Origin: Bacillota bacterium
GTDB taxonomy: Bacteria > Bacillota > Clostridia > Clostridiales > Caloramatoraceae
DNA: 64,000 bases
Direction: 5' to 3'
Assembly (NCBI GenBank): GCA_023389275.1
Contig: JAEWEN010000064.1
Coordinates: 1-64,000 of the forward strand
The notes under the pieces are model-generated. The model was not told the DNA's origin and made no database searches. It saw only the letters and a list, made by a program, of their open reading frames with translations. This document shows positions 1-8,136 of this stretch, piece after piece; the first letter of the stretch is position 1, and every line of letters starts with the position of its first letter. The position numbers and the translations under genes were made by a program.

Positions 1-80
1 TCATGTGATACCTCAAGACTTGTTAAACTACTTTCATCTAGTGCTTTTATAAGATTTTGTATTTCTTTGTAATCTATCAT
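1..80 (-). CDS. accB: AccB, biotin carboxyl carrier protein of acetyl-CoA carboxylase (5' end only)
   Basis: Only the first 26 codons lie in the window; the gene runs off the left edge. The visible N-terminus (MIDYKEIQNLIKAL, then DESSLTSLEV) matches the start of clostridial AccB, which carries biotin between carboxylase and carboxyltransferase and so supplies malonyl-CoA. The biotinyl domain is outside the window. Its ATG shares one base with the fabF stop codon (TAATG), so the two genes are probably translationally coupled in the fab operon. The identity rests on a short N-terminus plus operon position. Confidence 0.72.
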   Translation of the reverse strand, partial: MIDYKEIQNLIKALDESSLTSLEVSH

Positions 81-1318
81 TAATTATCCCACCTTTTAAA
101 TAGTAATACAGAATTATGTCCACCAAACCCTAGTGAATTAGACATAGCATATTTTATATCTTTATTTCTACCTGTTTGTGGTACATAGTCTAAATCACAT
201 TCTTCATCTTTAACTAAAAGACCAACAGTTGGAGGTACAAATCCTTCTTCTAAAGCCTTTAAACATGCTATTGCCTCAACTGCTCCTGCTGCCCCTAAAA
301 GATGTCCTGTCATAGACTTTGTTGAACTTACTAAAAGATTTTTTGAGTGTTCTTTAAATACAGCTTTTATAGCTGCTGTTTCAAATTTATCATTTAAATC
401 TGTACTTGTTCCATGTGCATTTACATAATCTACTTCTTCTTTATTTATTTCTCCCTCGCTTAGTGCAAGTTCCATTGCTCTTGCACCACCTTCTCCATTA
501 GGTGATGGTGCTGTTATATGGTGAGCATCGCATGTTGCTCCATAGCCTATTATTTCTCCATATATTTTTGCGCCTCTTTTTTTAGCATGCTCCATTTCTT
601 CAAGGAAAAGCATACCTGCACCTTCCCCCATTACAAATCCATCTCTTTCTTTGTCAAATGGAATAGATGCTCTTTTAGGATCTTCACTTTTACTTAAAGC
701 AGTTAATGCAGTAAACCCTGATATTCCAAGAGGTGTTATAGAAGACTCTGCTCCTCCAGCTATTGAAAAATCTAAATATCCATTTTTAATATTTCTAAAA
801 GCTTCACCTATAGAATCTGTTCCTGAAGCACATGCTGTTACTGTACAAGTACATGAGCCTTTAGCATTAAACTTTATAGCTATATTACCAGCTGCCATAT
901 TTGCTATCATAATTGGAATTGTTAAAGGTGAAACCTTACCAATACCTCTTTTAAGCATTGATTTATGCTCTTTTTCCATAGTTTCAAGTCCACCTATACC
1001 TGAACCTACTGAAACTCCAAGTTTTGTAGCATCTATTGAATCTAAATCTATTTTTGAATCTAATACAGCTTCATTTGCTGCACAAACTGCAAATTGTGTA
1101 TAACGTCCCATTCTTTTAGCTTCTTTTTTATCTATGCATCCCTCTGGTGAAAAGTTTTTAACTTCTCCAGCAAGTTTAACCTTAGATTCTGTTATATCAA
1201 ATCCACTTATAAAATCTATTCCACATATTCCATTTTTACTTGATTCCCAAAATTCGTTTGCGGTATTTCCTATTGGAGTTATTGCTCCTATCCCAGTTAC
1301 TACAACTCTACGCTTCAT
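80..1318 (-). CDS. fabF: FabF, beta-ketoacyl-ACP synthase II
   Basis: Condenses malonyl-ACP with acyl-ACP in the elongation cycle of type II fatty-acid synthesis (cytoplasm). The 412-residue length is normal for KAS II. The catalytic cysteine is C163 in TACASG, and the two histidines of the Cys-His-His triad lie in NAHGTSTDLND (about 303) and TGHLLGAAG (about 340). A GGAGG site precedes the ATG. It sits 12 bp after fabG and overlaps accB by one base, in the order fabT-H-K-D-G-F-accB. Function is secure from motifs, length and context. Confidence 0.97.
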   Translation of the reverse strand: MKRRVVVTGIGAITPIGNTANEFWESSKNGICGIDFISGFDITESKVKLAGEVKNFSPEGCIDKKEAKRMGRYTQFAVCAANEAVLDSKIDLDSIDATKLGVSVGSGIGGLETMEKEHKSMLKRGIGKVSPLTIPIMIANMAAGNIAIKFNAKGSCTCTVTACASGTDSIGEAFRNIKNGYLDFSIAGGAESSITPLGISGFTALTALSKSEDPKRASIPFDKERDGFVMGEGAGMLFLEEMEHAKKRGAKIYGEIIGYGATCDAHHITAPSPNGEGGARAMELALSEGEINKEEVDYVNAHGTSTDLNDKFETAAIKAVFKEHSKNLLVSSTKSMTGHLLGAAGAVEAIACLKALEEGFVPPTVGLLVKDEECDLDYVPQTGRNKDIKYAMSNSLGFGGHNSVLLFKRWDN

Positions 1319-1330
1319 TTATTTTCCTCC

Positions 1331-2077
1331 CTACATTAACATTCCACCATCACACTTTATAACTTGAGATGTTATATAATCTGAAGATGGAGAACTTAAA
1401 AATGCTACTAATTCAGCTACTTCTTCTGGTTTTCCAAATCTTTTTAAAGGTATTAAATTTGTTACATTTTCTTTTAAATCATCTTTTAATACCTTTGTCA
1501 TATCAGTTTCTATAAAACCTGGTGCAACTGCATTTACACAAATTCCTTTAGAACCTAATTCTTTAGCTACTGATTTTGTAAGTCCTATTAAACCTGCTTT
1601 AGCTGATGCATAGTTTACTTGCCCTGCATTTCCTGATACTCCAACTACTGAAGATATATTTACAATTTTTCCTTTTACCTTCTTTTTAATCATGTGAGCT
1701 GAAACATATTTAGTACAGTTAAAAGCTCCTTTAAGGTTAACATCTATAACCTTCATAAAATCCTCTTCACTCATTCTAAGCATTAACTTATCATTTGTTA
1801 TACCTGCATTATTTACAAGAATATCAATTTTTTCAAATGCTTCAACAGCTTTTTTTACCATTTCTTCACAGCTTTTAGAATCAGAAATATTACATTGAAT
1901 TGCAACTCCATCACTACCTAAAGCTTTGATTTCCTCTATAGCATTTTTAGCTGCCTCTTCGTTTTTTTCATAATTTATAACAATTTTAGCTCCAGAAGAT
2001 GCTAGTTTTAAAGCAATAGCTTTTCCAATACCTCTACTTCCTCCTGTAACCAAAGCAACTTTACCATTAAGATTCAT
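1331..2077 (-). CDS. fabG: FabG, 3-oxoacyl-ACP reductase
   Basis: NADPH-dependent reduction of beta-ketoacyl-ACP, the first reductive step of elongation. A short-chain dehydrogenase of 248 residues. It has the nucleotide motif TGGSRGIG (11-18), NNAG at about 89-92, and the catalytic set S142/143, Y156 and K160 in YASAK. The C-terminal GGMLM is the usual FabG ending. It begins three bases after the fabD stop and leads directly into fabF, so co-transcription is almost certain. Confidence 0.96.
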   Translation of the reverse strand: MNLNGKVALVTGGSRGIGKAIALKLASSGAKIVINYEKNEEAAKNAIEEIKALGSDGVAIQCNISDSKSCEEMVKKAVEAFEKIDILVNNAGITNDKLMLRMSEEDFMKVIDVNLKGAFNCTKYVSAHMIKKKVKGKIVNISSVVGVSGNAGQVNYASAKAGLIGLTKSVAKELGSKGICVNAVAPGFIETDMTKVLKDDLKENVTNLIPLKRFGKPEEVAELVAFLSSPSSDYITSQVIKCDGGMLM

Positions 2078-2080
2078 TAA

Positions 2081-3019
2081 TTACACCTCTTTTTTAAAAT
2101 ATTCTAAAACCTCATTAAGACTATCTATATTTTCAACATTTAATATTTTTACTTTTTTATCTATTCTTTTAACAAATCCACTTAATGCTTTACCAGGTCC
2201 TATTTCTACAAAAGTAGTAACCCCCATATTTATCATATTGCGAATATTATCTTCAAAGTGTACAGTACTACACATTTGACCAGTTAAAGTTTCAATTACA
2301 TTACTTTCAGTAAGTACATCACCTGTATAGTTTGTTAAAACAGGTATGTCTCCTTTATTAAAATTAGCTTTTAAAAGTTCTTCTTTAAGCTTTAAGCTAG
2401 CTTCTTTTAAAAGTGAAGAGTGGAAAGGTCCACTAACATCTAATCTTACTAATTTTCTTGCTCTTTTTTCCTTAAGTATAGGCTCTATTTTATTAATTGC
2501 ATCAATTTCTCCAGTTATTACAATTTGACCTGGACAGTTTAAGTTAGCTATTTCTACTACTCCTATATTTTTAACGCTATCTATAGTTTCTTGTATAACC
2601 TCTTTAGTTAGTCCTATAATAGCTGTCATAGCGCCTTTTCCCTCTGGATATGCATTATTCATTATTTCACCTCTAATTTTTAGAAGTTTTAATGCATCAG
2701 TAAAGCTTAACTTATTTGCATAATAAAGAGCAGTATATTCTCCGAGACTTAATCCACATGTAGCATCTGCATTTATACCTTTATTTTTTAAAATATTAGC
2801 AATTCCAGCACTTAATGTAAATATTGCTGGTTGAGTAATGTCAGTTCTATTTAAAGTGTTTTCATCACCTTTAAAGCATATTTCTTTTAAAGAATAGCCT
2901 AAAATACTATCTGCATTATCAAAGGCTTCTTTAATTTCAGTATAGTTTTCATATAAATCTGATCCCATTCCTATATATTGGGCTCCCTGTCCTGAAAAGA
3001 TAAATCCTATTTTACTCAT
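2081..3019 (-). CDS. fabD: FabD, malonyl-CoA:ACP transacylase
   Basis: Moves malonyl from CoA to acyl carrier protein, charging the elongation cycle. Length is 312 residues. The N-terminal GQGAQ motif, the nucleophile S91 in GLSLGEY and the histidine in GPFHSSLL (about 199) make up the malonyltransferase active site. The start overlaps the end of fabK by 8 bp, which suggests coupled translation. No acpP gene lies in this part of the operon, so the acyl carrier protein must be encoded elsewhere. Confidence 0.96.
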   Translation of the reverse strand: MSKIGFIFSGQGAQYIGMGSDLYENYTEIKEAFDNADSILGYSLKEICFKGDENTLNRTDITQPAIFTLSAGIANILKNKGINADATCGLSLGEYTALYYANKLSFTDALKLLKIRGEIMNNAYPEGKGAMTAIIGLTKEVIQETIDSVKNIGVVEIANLNCPGQIVITGEIDAINKIEPILKEKRARKLVRLDVSGPFHSSLLKEASLKLKEELLKANFNKGDIPVLTNYTGDVLTESNVIETLTGQMCSTVHFEDNIRNMINMGVTTFVEIGPGKALSGFVKRIDKKVKILNVENIDSLNEVLEYFKKEV

Positions 3020-3956
3020 TTAAAGCACCTTTTCCCTTCTCTAGAAGTTCTTTAGCTTCATTAAACATTTCATTTATGATTTCATTACAACTTTGTTTTT
3101 TATTTATAAGTCCTGCTATTTGACCTGCCATAACAGATCCATATTCTACATCACCTTCAAAAACAGCTTTGCTGTATGCACCTGTACCTATAGCATCATA
3201 TTCTTCTACACAAGCTCTTTCTTTTTCAAGCTGTAAAAACTTTCTTGAAAGCTTATTTCTAATAACTCTAACTGGATGTCCAGTATCTCTTCCTGTTACA
3301 TCTGTATCTATGTCTTTTGCAGATATTACTTTATTTTTGTAATTTTCATGTACATTACATTCATTTGCAACTAAAAATCTAGTTCCAACTTGAACTCCTG
3401 AAGCTCCAAGCATAAATGAGGCTGCAATACCTCTGCCGTCTCCAATTCCCCCTGCTGCTATAACAGGTATTTTTACTGCATCTACAACCTGTGGAACAAG
3501 AGCCATAGTAGTTAATTGACCTATATGTCCACCTGATTCACACCCTTCTGCAATAACAGCATCTACTCCTGATCTTTCAAGTCTTTTTGCAAGTGCTACT
3601 GACGGTACAACTGCTAAAACCTTAACCCCATGCTCTTTCCACATATCCATATATTTTCCAGGGGTTCCTGCTCCAGTAGTAACTACCTTTACCCCTTCTT
3701 CACATATAAGCTTTGCTATTTCATCAGCTTCTTCATGCATAAGCATAATATTTACCCCAAAAGGATTATTTGTTATCTCTTTTGTTTTTCTTATTTCATC
3801 TCTCACCCACTCAAGTGGTGCATATCCTGTAATAAGTCCAAGTCCACCTGCATTTGATACGGCACCTGCTAAAGAAGAATCTGCTATTCTAGCCATGCCT
3901 CCTTGTATAATTGGATATTTTATACCTAGCATTTTAGTAAATTTATTTTCAAACAT
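3012..3956 (-). CDS. fabK: FabK, FMN-dependent enoyl-ACP reductase II
   Basis: Reduces the enoyl-ACP double bond to finish each elongation round. It is a 314-residue TIM-barrel flavoprotein of the 2-nitropropane dioxygenase/FabK family, with PIIQGGMARIADSSLAGAVS at the N-terminus, the central GCESGGHIG and the phosphate-binding stretch AAGGIGDGRG. It is the FabK-type rather than FabI-type reductase, and I see no fabI here. FabK-type enzymes are typically insensitive to triclosan (family knowledge). It lies between fabH (25 bp gap) and fabD (8 bp overlap), with a GGAGG site before the ATG. Confidence 0.95.
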   Translation of the reverse strand: MFENKFTKMLGIKYPIIQGGMARIADSSLAGAVSNAGGLGLITGYAPLEWVRDEIRKTKEITNNPFGVNIMLMHEEADEIAKLICEEGVKVVTTGAGTPGKYMDMWKEHGVKVLAVVPSVALAKRLERSGVDAVIAEGCESGGHIGQLTTMALVPQVVDAVKIPVIAAGGIGDGRGIAASFMLGASGVQVGTRFLVANECNVHENYKNKVISAKDIDTDVTGRDTGHPVRVIRNKLSRKFLQLEKERACVEEYDAIGTGAYSKAVFEGDVEYGSVMAGQIAGLINKKQSCNEIINEMFNEAKELLEKGKGALNE

Positions 3957-3981
3957 TTATAATCCTCCTAATTACTATTAA

Positions 3982-4974
3982 TTACCATTGAATAAGTGCT
4001 GACCCGAAAGTTAATCCTCCACCAAAGCCTAAAAGTATTATATTATCATTTTCTTTTATTAAACCTTTTTCATTAATTTCATGAAGCGCTATTGGTATGC
4101 TTGCTGCTGAAGTATTTGCATATTTTTCAATATTAGTGTAAAAAATATCATTATTAACTTCTAATTTTTTAGCAGAGTAGCTTATTATTCTGCTATTAGC
4201 TTGATGAGGTACTATATACGCTATATTTGAAATGTCCATATTATTTCTTTCTAAAGTGTTTTTAACCATATTTACCATTACAGTAGTAGCAAATTTAAAT
4301 ACTTCTCTACCTTCCATAAATATGTCTCTAGTAATATTTGAAGAGTATTTAAAGTTATTATTTTTAAAATCTATATTTTCAAAAGGACTTAAAGAAGGCA
4401 TAGTAATAAGATTAGACCCTGATCCTTCTGTTTTTATATATATCTCTTTAATTCCTCCATTATAGTCTCCTTTTGAAATAACAACAGCACCTGCACCATC
4501 TCCAAATAATACAGCTGTATTTCTATTTTCAAAGTTTAAAAGCTTACTCATAACCTCAGAACCTATTACTAAAGCATTTTTATAATTACCTGACATAAGT
4601 AAACTTTCTGCTGTTTTAAGAGCAAATATAAATCCTGTACAAGCAGCAGATATATCAAAAGCTACTGCATTAGAAGCTCCTAATTTTTCTTGAACCATGC
4701 AAGCTACTGAAGGACAGTAATTATCTGGAGTACATGTTGCTACTAATAATACATCTATATCATTTGGAGTTAAATTAGCATTTTCTAAAGCTAATTTTGC
4801 AGCTTTAAAAGCTAAGTCACTACAATCTTCCCCTATTGCAATTCTTCTTTCTCCAATACCTGTTCTTTGTCTTATCCATTCATCACTTGTATCCATAACA
4901 TATTCTAAATCTTGATTATATATTGTTTTTTCTGGTAAATATGCACCAGTTCCTATAACCTTTATCCCTATCAT
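3982..4974 (-). CDS. fabH: FabH, beta-ketoacyl-ACP synthase III
   Basis: Starts fatty-acid chains by condensing an acyl-CoA primer with malonyl-ACP. The length, 330 residues, is typical. The catalytic triad is visible: C112 in SAACTGF, His in VPHQAN (about 254) and Asn in YANTSAAS (about 284). The ending FGGGLTFGSALIQW is characteristic. It is the first biosynthetic gene after the regulator fabT. The ATG is preceded by GGGAGGATATAACT. Confidence 0.97.
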   Translation of the reverse strand: MIGIKVIGTGAYLPEKTIYNQDLEYVMDTSDEWIRQRTGIGERRIAIGEDCSDLAFKAAKLALENANLTPNDIDVLLVATCTPDNYCPSVACMVQEKLGASNAVAFDISAACTGFIFALKTAESLLMSGNYKNALVIGSEVMSKLLNFENRNTAVLFGDGAGAVVISKGDYNGGIKEIYIKTEGSGSNLITMPSLSPFENIDFKNNNFKYSSNITRDIFMEGREVFKFATTVMVNMVKNTLERNNMDISNIAYIVPHQANSRIISYSAKKLEVNNDIFYTNIEKYANTSAASIPIALHEINEKGLIKENDNIILLGFGGGLTFGSALIQW

Positions 4975-4994
4975 AGTTATATCCTCCCTAGAAA

Positions 4995-5447
4995 CTATTT
5001 TTTAATATCATACCTATCTCTAAAAAAACTATTAAGTTTATCTAGGGATTTTACTAAAATGTCTATTTCTTTTTCTTCAAGCCCCTCTATACATGCTGAA
5101 ACCATATCACAATGAAACTTTTCGTGTAATCTATGTACTATCTTACCTTTTCTAGTTAAAGATATTTTCACAACTCTTCTATCATTTTCTGATTTTTTTC
5201 TTTCTACATAACCTTTTTTCACAAGATTATTAATAGCAATTGTTAATGTTCCAACTGTAATATTTAAATCAGCAGCTATTTCAGACATAGATTTTAAATC
5301 CTTTATACCTATTGCCTCAATAGTATGAATTTCTGTTACAGAAACATCTTTAAACTCTTCTGTTGATATTTCTCTTTGTTCAATAATAAGTATGTCATTA
5401 AAAAGTTCCACCAATAATTCATTTATAATATTTTTACTCTCCCTCAT
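4995..5447 (-). CDS. fabT: FabT-like MarR-family regulator of the fab operon
   Basis: A winged-helix repressor of about 150 residues placed first in the fab operon, as FabT is in streptococci and several clostridia. The MarR core is visible: a recognition helix around ADLNITVGTLTIAINNL and the wing ERKKSENDRRVVKISLT. The frame is open upstream to 5504, but I choose the ATG at 5445-5447. It follows GGTGATGTT, and the longer form would run through the two operator palindromes and the predicted transcription start. Likely autoregulated through those palindromes. In streptococci FabT uses acyl-ACP as corepressor; whether that applies here is inference. Confidence 0.85.
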   Translation of the reverse strand: MRESKNIINELLVELFNDILIIEQREISTEEFKDVSVTEIHTIEAIGIKDLKSMSEIAADLNITVGTLTIAINNLVKKGYVERKKSENDRRVVKISLTRKGKIVHRLHEKFHCDMVSACIEGLEEKEIDILVKSLDKLNSFFRDRYDIKK

Positions 5448-5480
5448 AACATCACCATTAATCTTATAATTATATAATAG

Positions 5481-5509
5481 TTTGATAGTCAAATAATTTG
5501 ACATTCAAA
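5481..5509. promoter_or_regulatory. fabT box: Two FabT-like operator palindromes
   Basis: TTTGATAGTCAAA (5481-5493) and TTTGACATTCAAA (5497-5509) share the arms TTTGA and TCAAA with 3-bp centres. They match the TTTGAnnnTCAAA core known for streptococcal FabT sites. The second touches the last base of the -10 box and the first covers the region just downstream of the predicted start, an arrangement suited to repression. Confidence 0.72.
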
Positions 5510-5537
5510 GTATATATAATTTTTATAGCTTTGTCAA
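5509..5537 (-). promoter_or_regulatory. Promoter of the fab operon
   Basis: Read on the minus strand, TTGACA (5537-5532), a 17-bp spacer and TATACT (5514-5509) form a near-consensus sigma-A promoter. The predicted start, near 5502, lies between the two FabT-like palindromes. Confidence 0.75.
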
Positions 5538-5613
5538 TTAATTAAGTATGTTAATAACATTTTTTCATTTTACTTTAATAATTAGATATTTTTACCTTTT
5601 TTCCTTTTTTAAA

Positions 5614-5656
5614 TAAAAAAAGTAGCCTTTATTTTTATTAAAGACTACTTTTTAAA
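5614..5656 (-). terminator. Terminator after the amidase gene
   Basis: Arms AAAAAGTAGCCTTTA and TAAAGACTACTTTTT (one mismatch) around an AT-rich loop, immediately past the amidase stop. On the minus strand it ends in a U-rich run. Confidence 0.7.
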
Positions 5657-5657
5657 C

Positions 5658-7655
5658 TTATTTTCTTAAGAAATTTATTATCCCATTTGCTATTCCATTT
5701 GCAGCTTTTTGTTGGAATTGAGGATCTCTTAACTTCGCTTCTTCCTGTTGATTACTAATAAATGCAAGTTCTACTAAAGAAGCTGGCATTTTAGTATTAA
5801 CTGTAACATAATGATTAGCTGTTTTTACACCTCTATCTCTAAGCCCTATTGATTTAATAAGCTCTGTGTGAATATCTGTTGCAAGTGTTTTATCTTTACT
5901 TGACTTAGTGGTGCTATAATAAGTTTCTGTTCCATATGCTGAAGGAGTTGCACTATTACAGTGTACAGAAACAAATAAATCAGCATTATTTTCATTTGCA
6001 AAATTTGCTCTATATCTTAAAGAAGCAGTTTGACTACTACTATCCCATGCTACACTCGTGTTATCTGTTCTTGTATAAATAACATCGTATCCTTTGGATT
6101 TAAGAACATCTCCAAGTTTTAGAGAAACTGCTAAAGTTATATTTCTTTCATTGGTTTGTCCACTATAAGACACTGCACCACCATCTACACCACCATGCCC
6201 TGCATCTACAACTATTTTCTTTTTAACAGGACCTGATTGTTTAGCATTTATTTCTATAACTCTATAATCCTCATATACATCACCTTCATACCATGCTCTT
6301 TTTGCCCATAGAAGTATTTTATTATTTCCTTCTTTTAGAGATGTATTTAATGTAATTTTAGTACTTTGTCCACTAGGTATAGGACTAGTAAAACTTGAAG
6401 ACTCAACCCATGTTTTATCCTTATCTGAATATAAGAAAGTTTTATATGCTATATTACTACCATCTCCAGCACTTGCATTTACCTGAATTTCAGGTTTTTG
6501 CCCTGAAACATAATTATCTGATGTTGCTAAAAGACTACTTATTTTTGTAGTTTTAGCTGTATTTATATCTACATTTATAACCTTATGTACATAAGAATCA
6601 TATCCACCTGGGTCTGTAGGTGCTTGTCCAGCTCTTTTTACCCATATACTAAGGGTATTAGATCCTGGCTGTAGAGGCTTTCTCATATCTATTGCATAAG
6701 GAGTATTTGGATTAACAGATGTTGTATATCCGTTTGATACATTTTCCCATATCCTTTTACTTGGTGAATATAAGTATATACTATACTGTACGTTACTTGC
6801 ACAAGTTGATGTTAAATATACTTTAGGTGTTCCACCTAACTTTACTTGTGACTCATCTATACTTACATTTGTTATTTCAGGTAATGTAGGTGCTGAAGGT
6901 GTTGCTTCTTCACTTACATTTATTTTATAACTTAAAAAGTTATCATATCCTTCTTTTTTTGCAGGGTCTTTTCCTGCTCTTTTTACCCATACACTAAAAC
7001 TGTTTTCTCCTTTGTGTAGTGCAGTATTTGATTTTAAATTATATACTGTTGATGGGTTTTGTGCTGATGTATATCCTCCTGATACATCTTCCCATACCTT
7101 TTTACTTGGTGAGTATAGGTACACTCTATATTGTACCTGTTCACTTCCTGTTGATGTTATTTTTAGTGTTGGGCTTACCCCTACTTTTTGCTGAGATGAA
7201 TCTATGTTTACTGACTTTATCTCTGGTAGAATTGTTGAGGATCCACTTATATTTACTTTATAACTTTCAAAATCATCGTATCCCCCTTTATCTATAGGAG
7301 TAGCATTTGCTTTTTTCACCCATACGCTAAAGCTATTCTCTCCTTTATGTAAAGGTTTTTTTAATTTTATAGTATGAGAAGTTTCTCCACTTACAGGGCT
7401 TGTATATCCATTTGATACATTTTCCCATACTTTTTTTTCTGGAGAGTATAAATAAACGCTATACTGTACCTGGGAACAACCTTTTGAACTTAACTTTAAA
7501 GTAGGATAGTCTCCTTCCTTAGGAGATTTATTTACCATCTCTACTCCTGTCATTTTAGGACGTGTTTCCGCTTTTACACTAGTGTTTAAAAATCCCCCTC
7601 CTAAAACATTTAATACAAAAGTTATAAATAAAACACTTGCTATTTTTTTCCTCAT
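5658..7655 (-). CDS. Secreted N-acetylmuramoyl-L-alanine amidase with four triple-tyrosine-type repeats
   Basis: A peptidoglycan hydrolase that cuts the MurNAc-L-Ala bond. Residues 1-29 are a signal peptide (MRKK, hydrophobic core, cleavage near VKA-ET). Four repeats of roughly 100 residues follow (about 36-137, 144-247, 259-362, 369-471). The first three share YSVYLYSP, KVWE, SNGYTS and NSFSVWVK, like the Y_Y_Y wall-binding modules; the fourth is more divergent. The Amidase_3 domain spans about 478-665, with zinc and catalytic residues H487 (DAGHGG), E503 (NERN), H565 (SVHCNS) and E629 (VELAF). The ATG at 7653-7655 lies 23 bp from a strong GGAGG; an in-frame ATA sits at ideal distance (see findings). 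Monocistronic, with its own terminator. Confidence 0.92.
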   Translation of the reverse strand: MRKKIASVLFITFVLNVLGGGFLNTSVKAETRPKMTGVEMVNKSPKEGDYPTLKLSSKGCSQVQYSVYLYSPEKKVWENVSNGYTSPVSGETSHTIKLKKPLHKGENSFSVWVKKANATPIDKGGYDDFESYKVNISGSSTILPEIKSVNIDSSQQKVGVSPTLKITSTGSEQVQYRVYLYSPSKKVWEDVSGGYTSAQNPSTVYNLKSNTALHKGENSFSVWVKRAGKDPAKKEGYDNFLSYKINVSEEATPSAPTLPEITNVSIDESQVKLGGTPKVYLTSTCASNVQYSIYLYSPSKRIWENVSNGYTTSVNPNTPYAIDMRKPLQPGSNTLSIWVKRAGQAPTDPGGYDSYVHKVINVDINTAKTTKISSLLATSDNYVSGQKPEIQVNASAGDGSNIAYKTFLYSDKDKTWVESSSFTSPIPSGQSTKITLNTSLKEGNNKILLWAKRAWYEGDVYEDYRVIEINAKQSGPVKKKIVVDAGHGGVDGGAVSYSGQTNERNITLAVSLKLGDVLKSKGYDVIYTRTDNTSVAWDSSSQTASLRYRANFANENNADLFVSVHCNSATPSAYGTETYYSTTKSSKDKTLATDIHTELIKSIGLRDRGVKTANHYVTVNTKMPASLVELAFISNQQEEAKLRDPQFQQKAANGIANGIINFLRK

Positions 7656-7676
7656 TTTGTATTTCTTTATTTTCTA

Positions 7677-7685
7677 CACCTCCTT
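7677..7685 (-). promoter_or_regulatory. Displaced ribosome-binding site of the amidase gene
   Basis: AAGGAGGTG on the minus strand is a near-perfect Shine-Dalgarno site, but it stands 21-23 bases from the annotated ATG. It lies only 8 bases from an in-frame ATA at 7670-7668, five codons upstream, so the true start is uncertain. Confidence 0.5.
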
Positions 7686-7840
7686 AGTACATCAAAAACT
7701 TTAAAATATAGTGGTACAATTCATATTTATAATAACATATTTATCTATTATTTTACTATAATTTTCTATACTAATATTTTAAATATTTTCATTATTATAT
7801 TTATAAATTTTAATTTTCTACAAATAGTAATTTGATATGC

Positions 7841-7868
7841 TTGACACAATAATATTATTTGATAAAAT
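7841..7868 (+). promoter_or_regulatory. Promoter of the argS T-box transcript
   Basis: TTGACA (7841-7846), 16-bp spacer, TAAAAT (7863-7868). The predicted start, near 7875, leads directly into the T-box leader. Confidence 0.7.
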
Positions 7869-7879
7869 TATTACAAGAT

Positions 7880-8110
7880 ATATTAAAGTCTGTGATAAGG
7901 ATAAGTACCTTTGGTAAAACTAATAGCGAGTAAGGGATGGTGTAAGCCTTATAGTAAATTCTTTAGGGAATAGAACCTTTGAGACTCTACCTGAATTAAG
8001 TACGGTTAGACCTTTGCCTTAGGTTATAAAGGCTAAAGTGAGCATTAAGCTAACTAGAGTGGTACCGCGGAAAAACTTCGTCTCTTGATATTGAGACGAA
8101 GTTTTTCTTT
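7880..8110 (+). ncRNA. T-box leader of argS (tRNA-Arg sensing) with its terminator
   Basis: This fills most of the 481-bp gap between the amidase and argS. The T-box sequence AGAGTGGTACCGCGG (8056-8070) is essentially consensus and pairs with the acceptor end of uncharged tRNA. It is followed by an intrinsic terminator with arms 8071-8084 and 8093-8106 and a U tail. Upstream is a long Stem I region with an AGCGAGTAAGGGATGGTG stretch. A CGG triplet at 8003-8005 is a possible arginine specifier codon, but I could not fold Stem I with certainty. By T-box logic, uncharged tRNA-Arg favours the antiterminator and argS is transcribed. The gene downstream supports arginine specificity. Confidence 0.92.
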
Positions 8111-8136
8111 TTTAAAATTTATTAGGAGGTTTTATT

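Noticed and set aside
651..1103. 150-codon plus-strand frame inside fabF
   Set aside because: It is antisense to a secure gene and has no ribosome site; an artefact of AT-rich codon use.
5448..5504. Longer N-terminus of the MarR-family regulator (start at 5504)
   Set aside because: It would cover the twin palindromes and the predicted transcription start; the ATG at 5447 has a good ribosome site.
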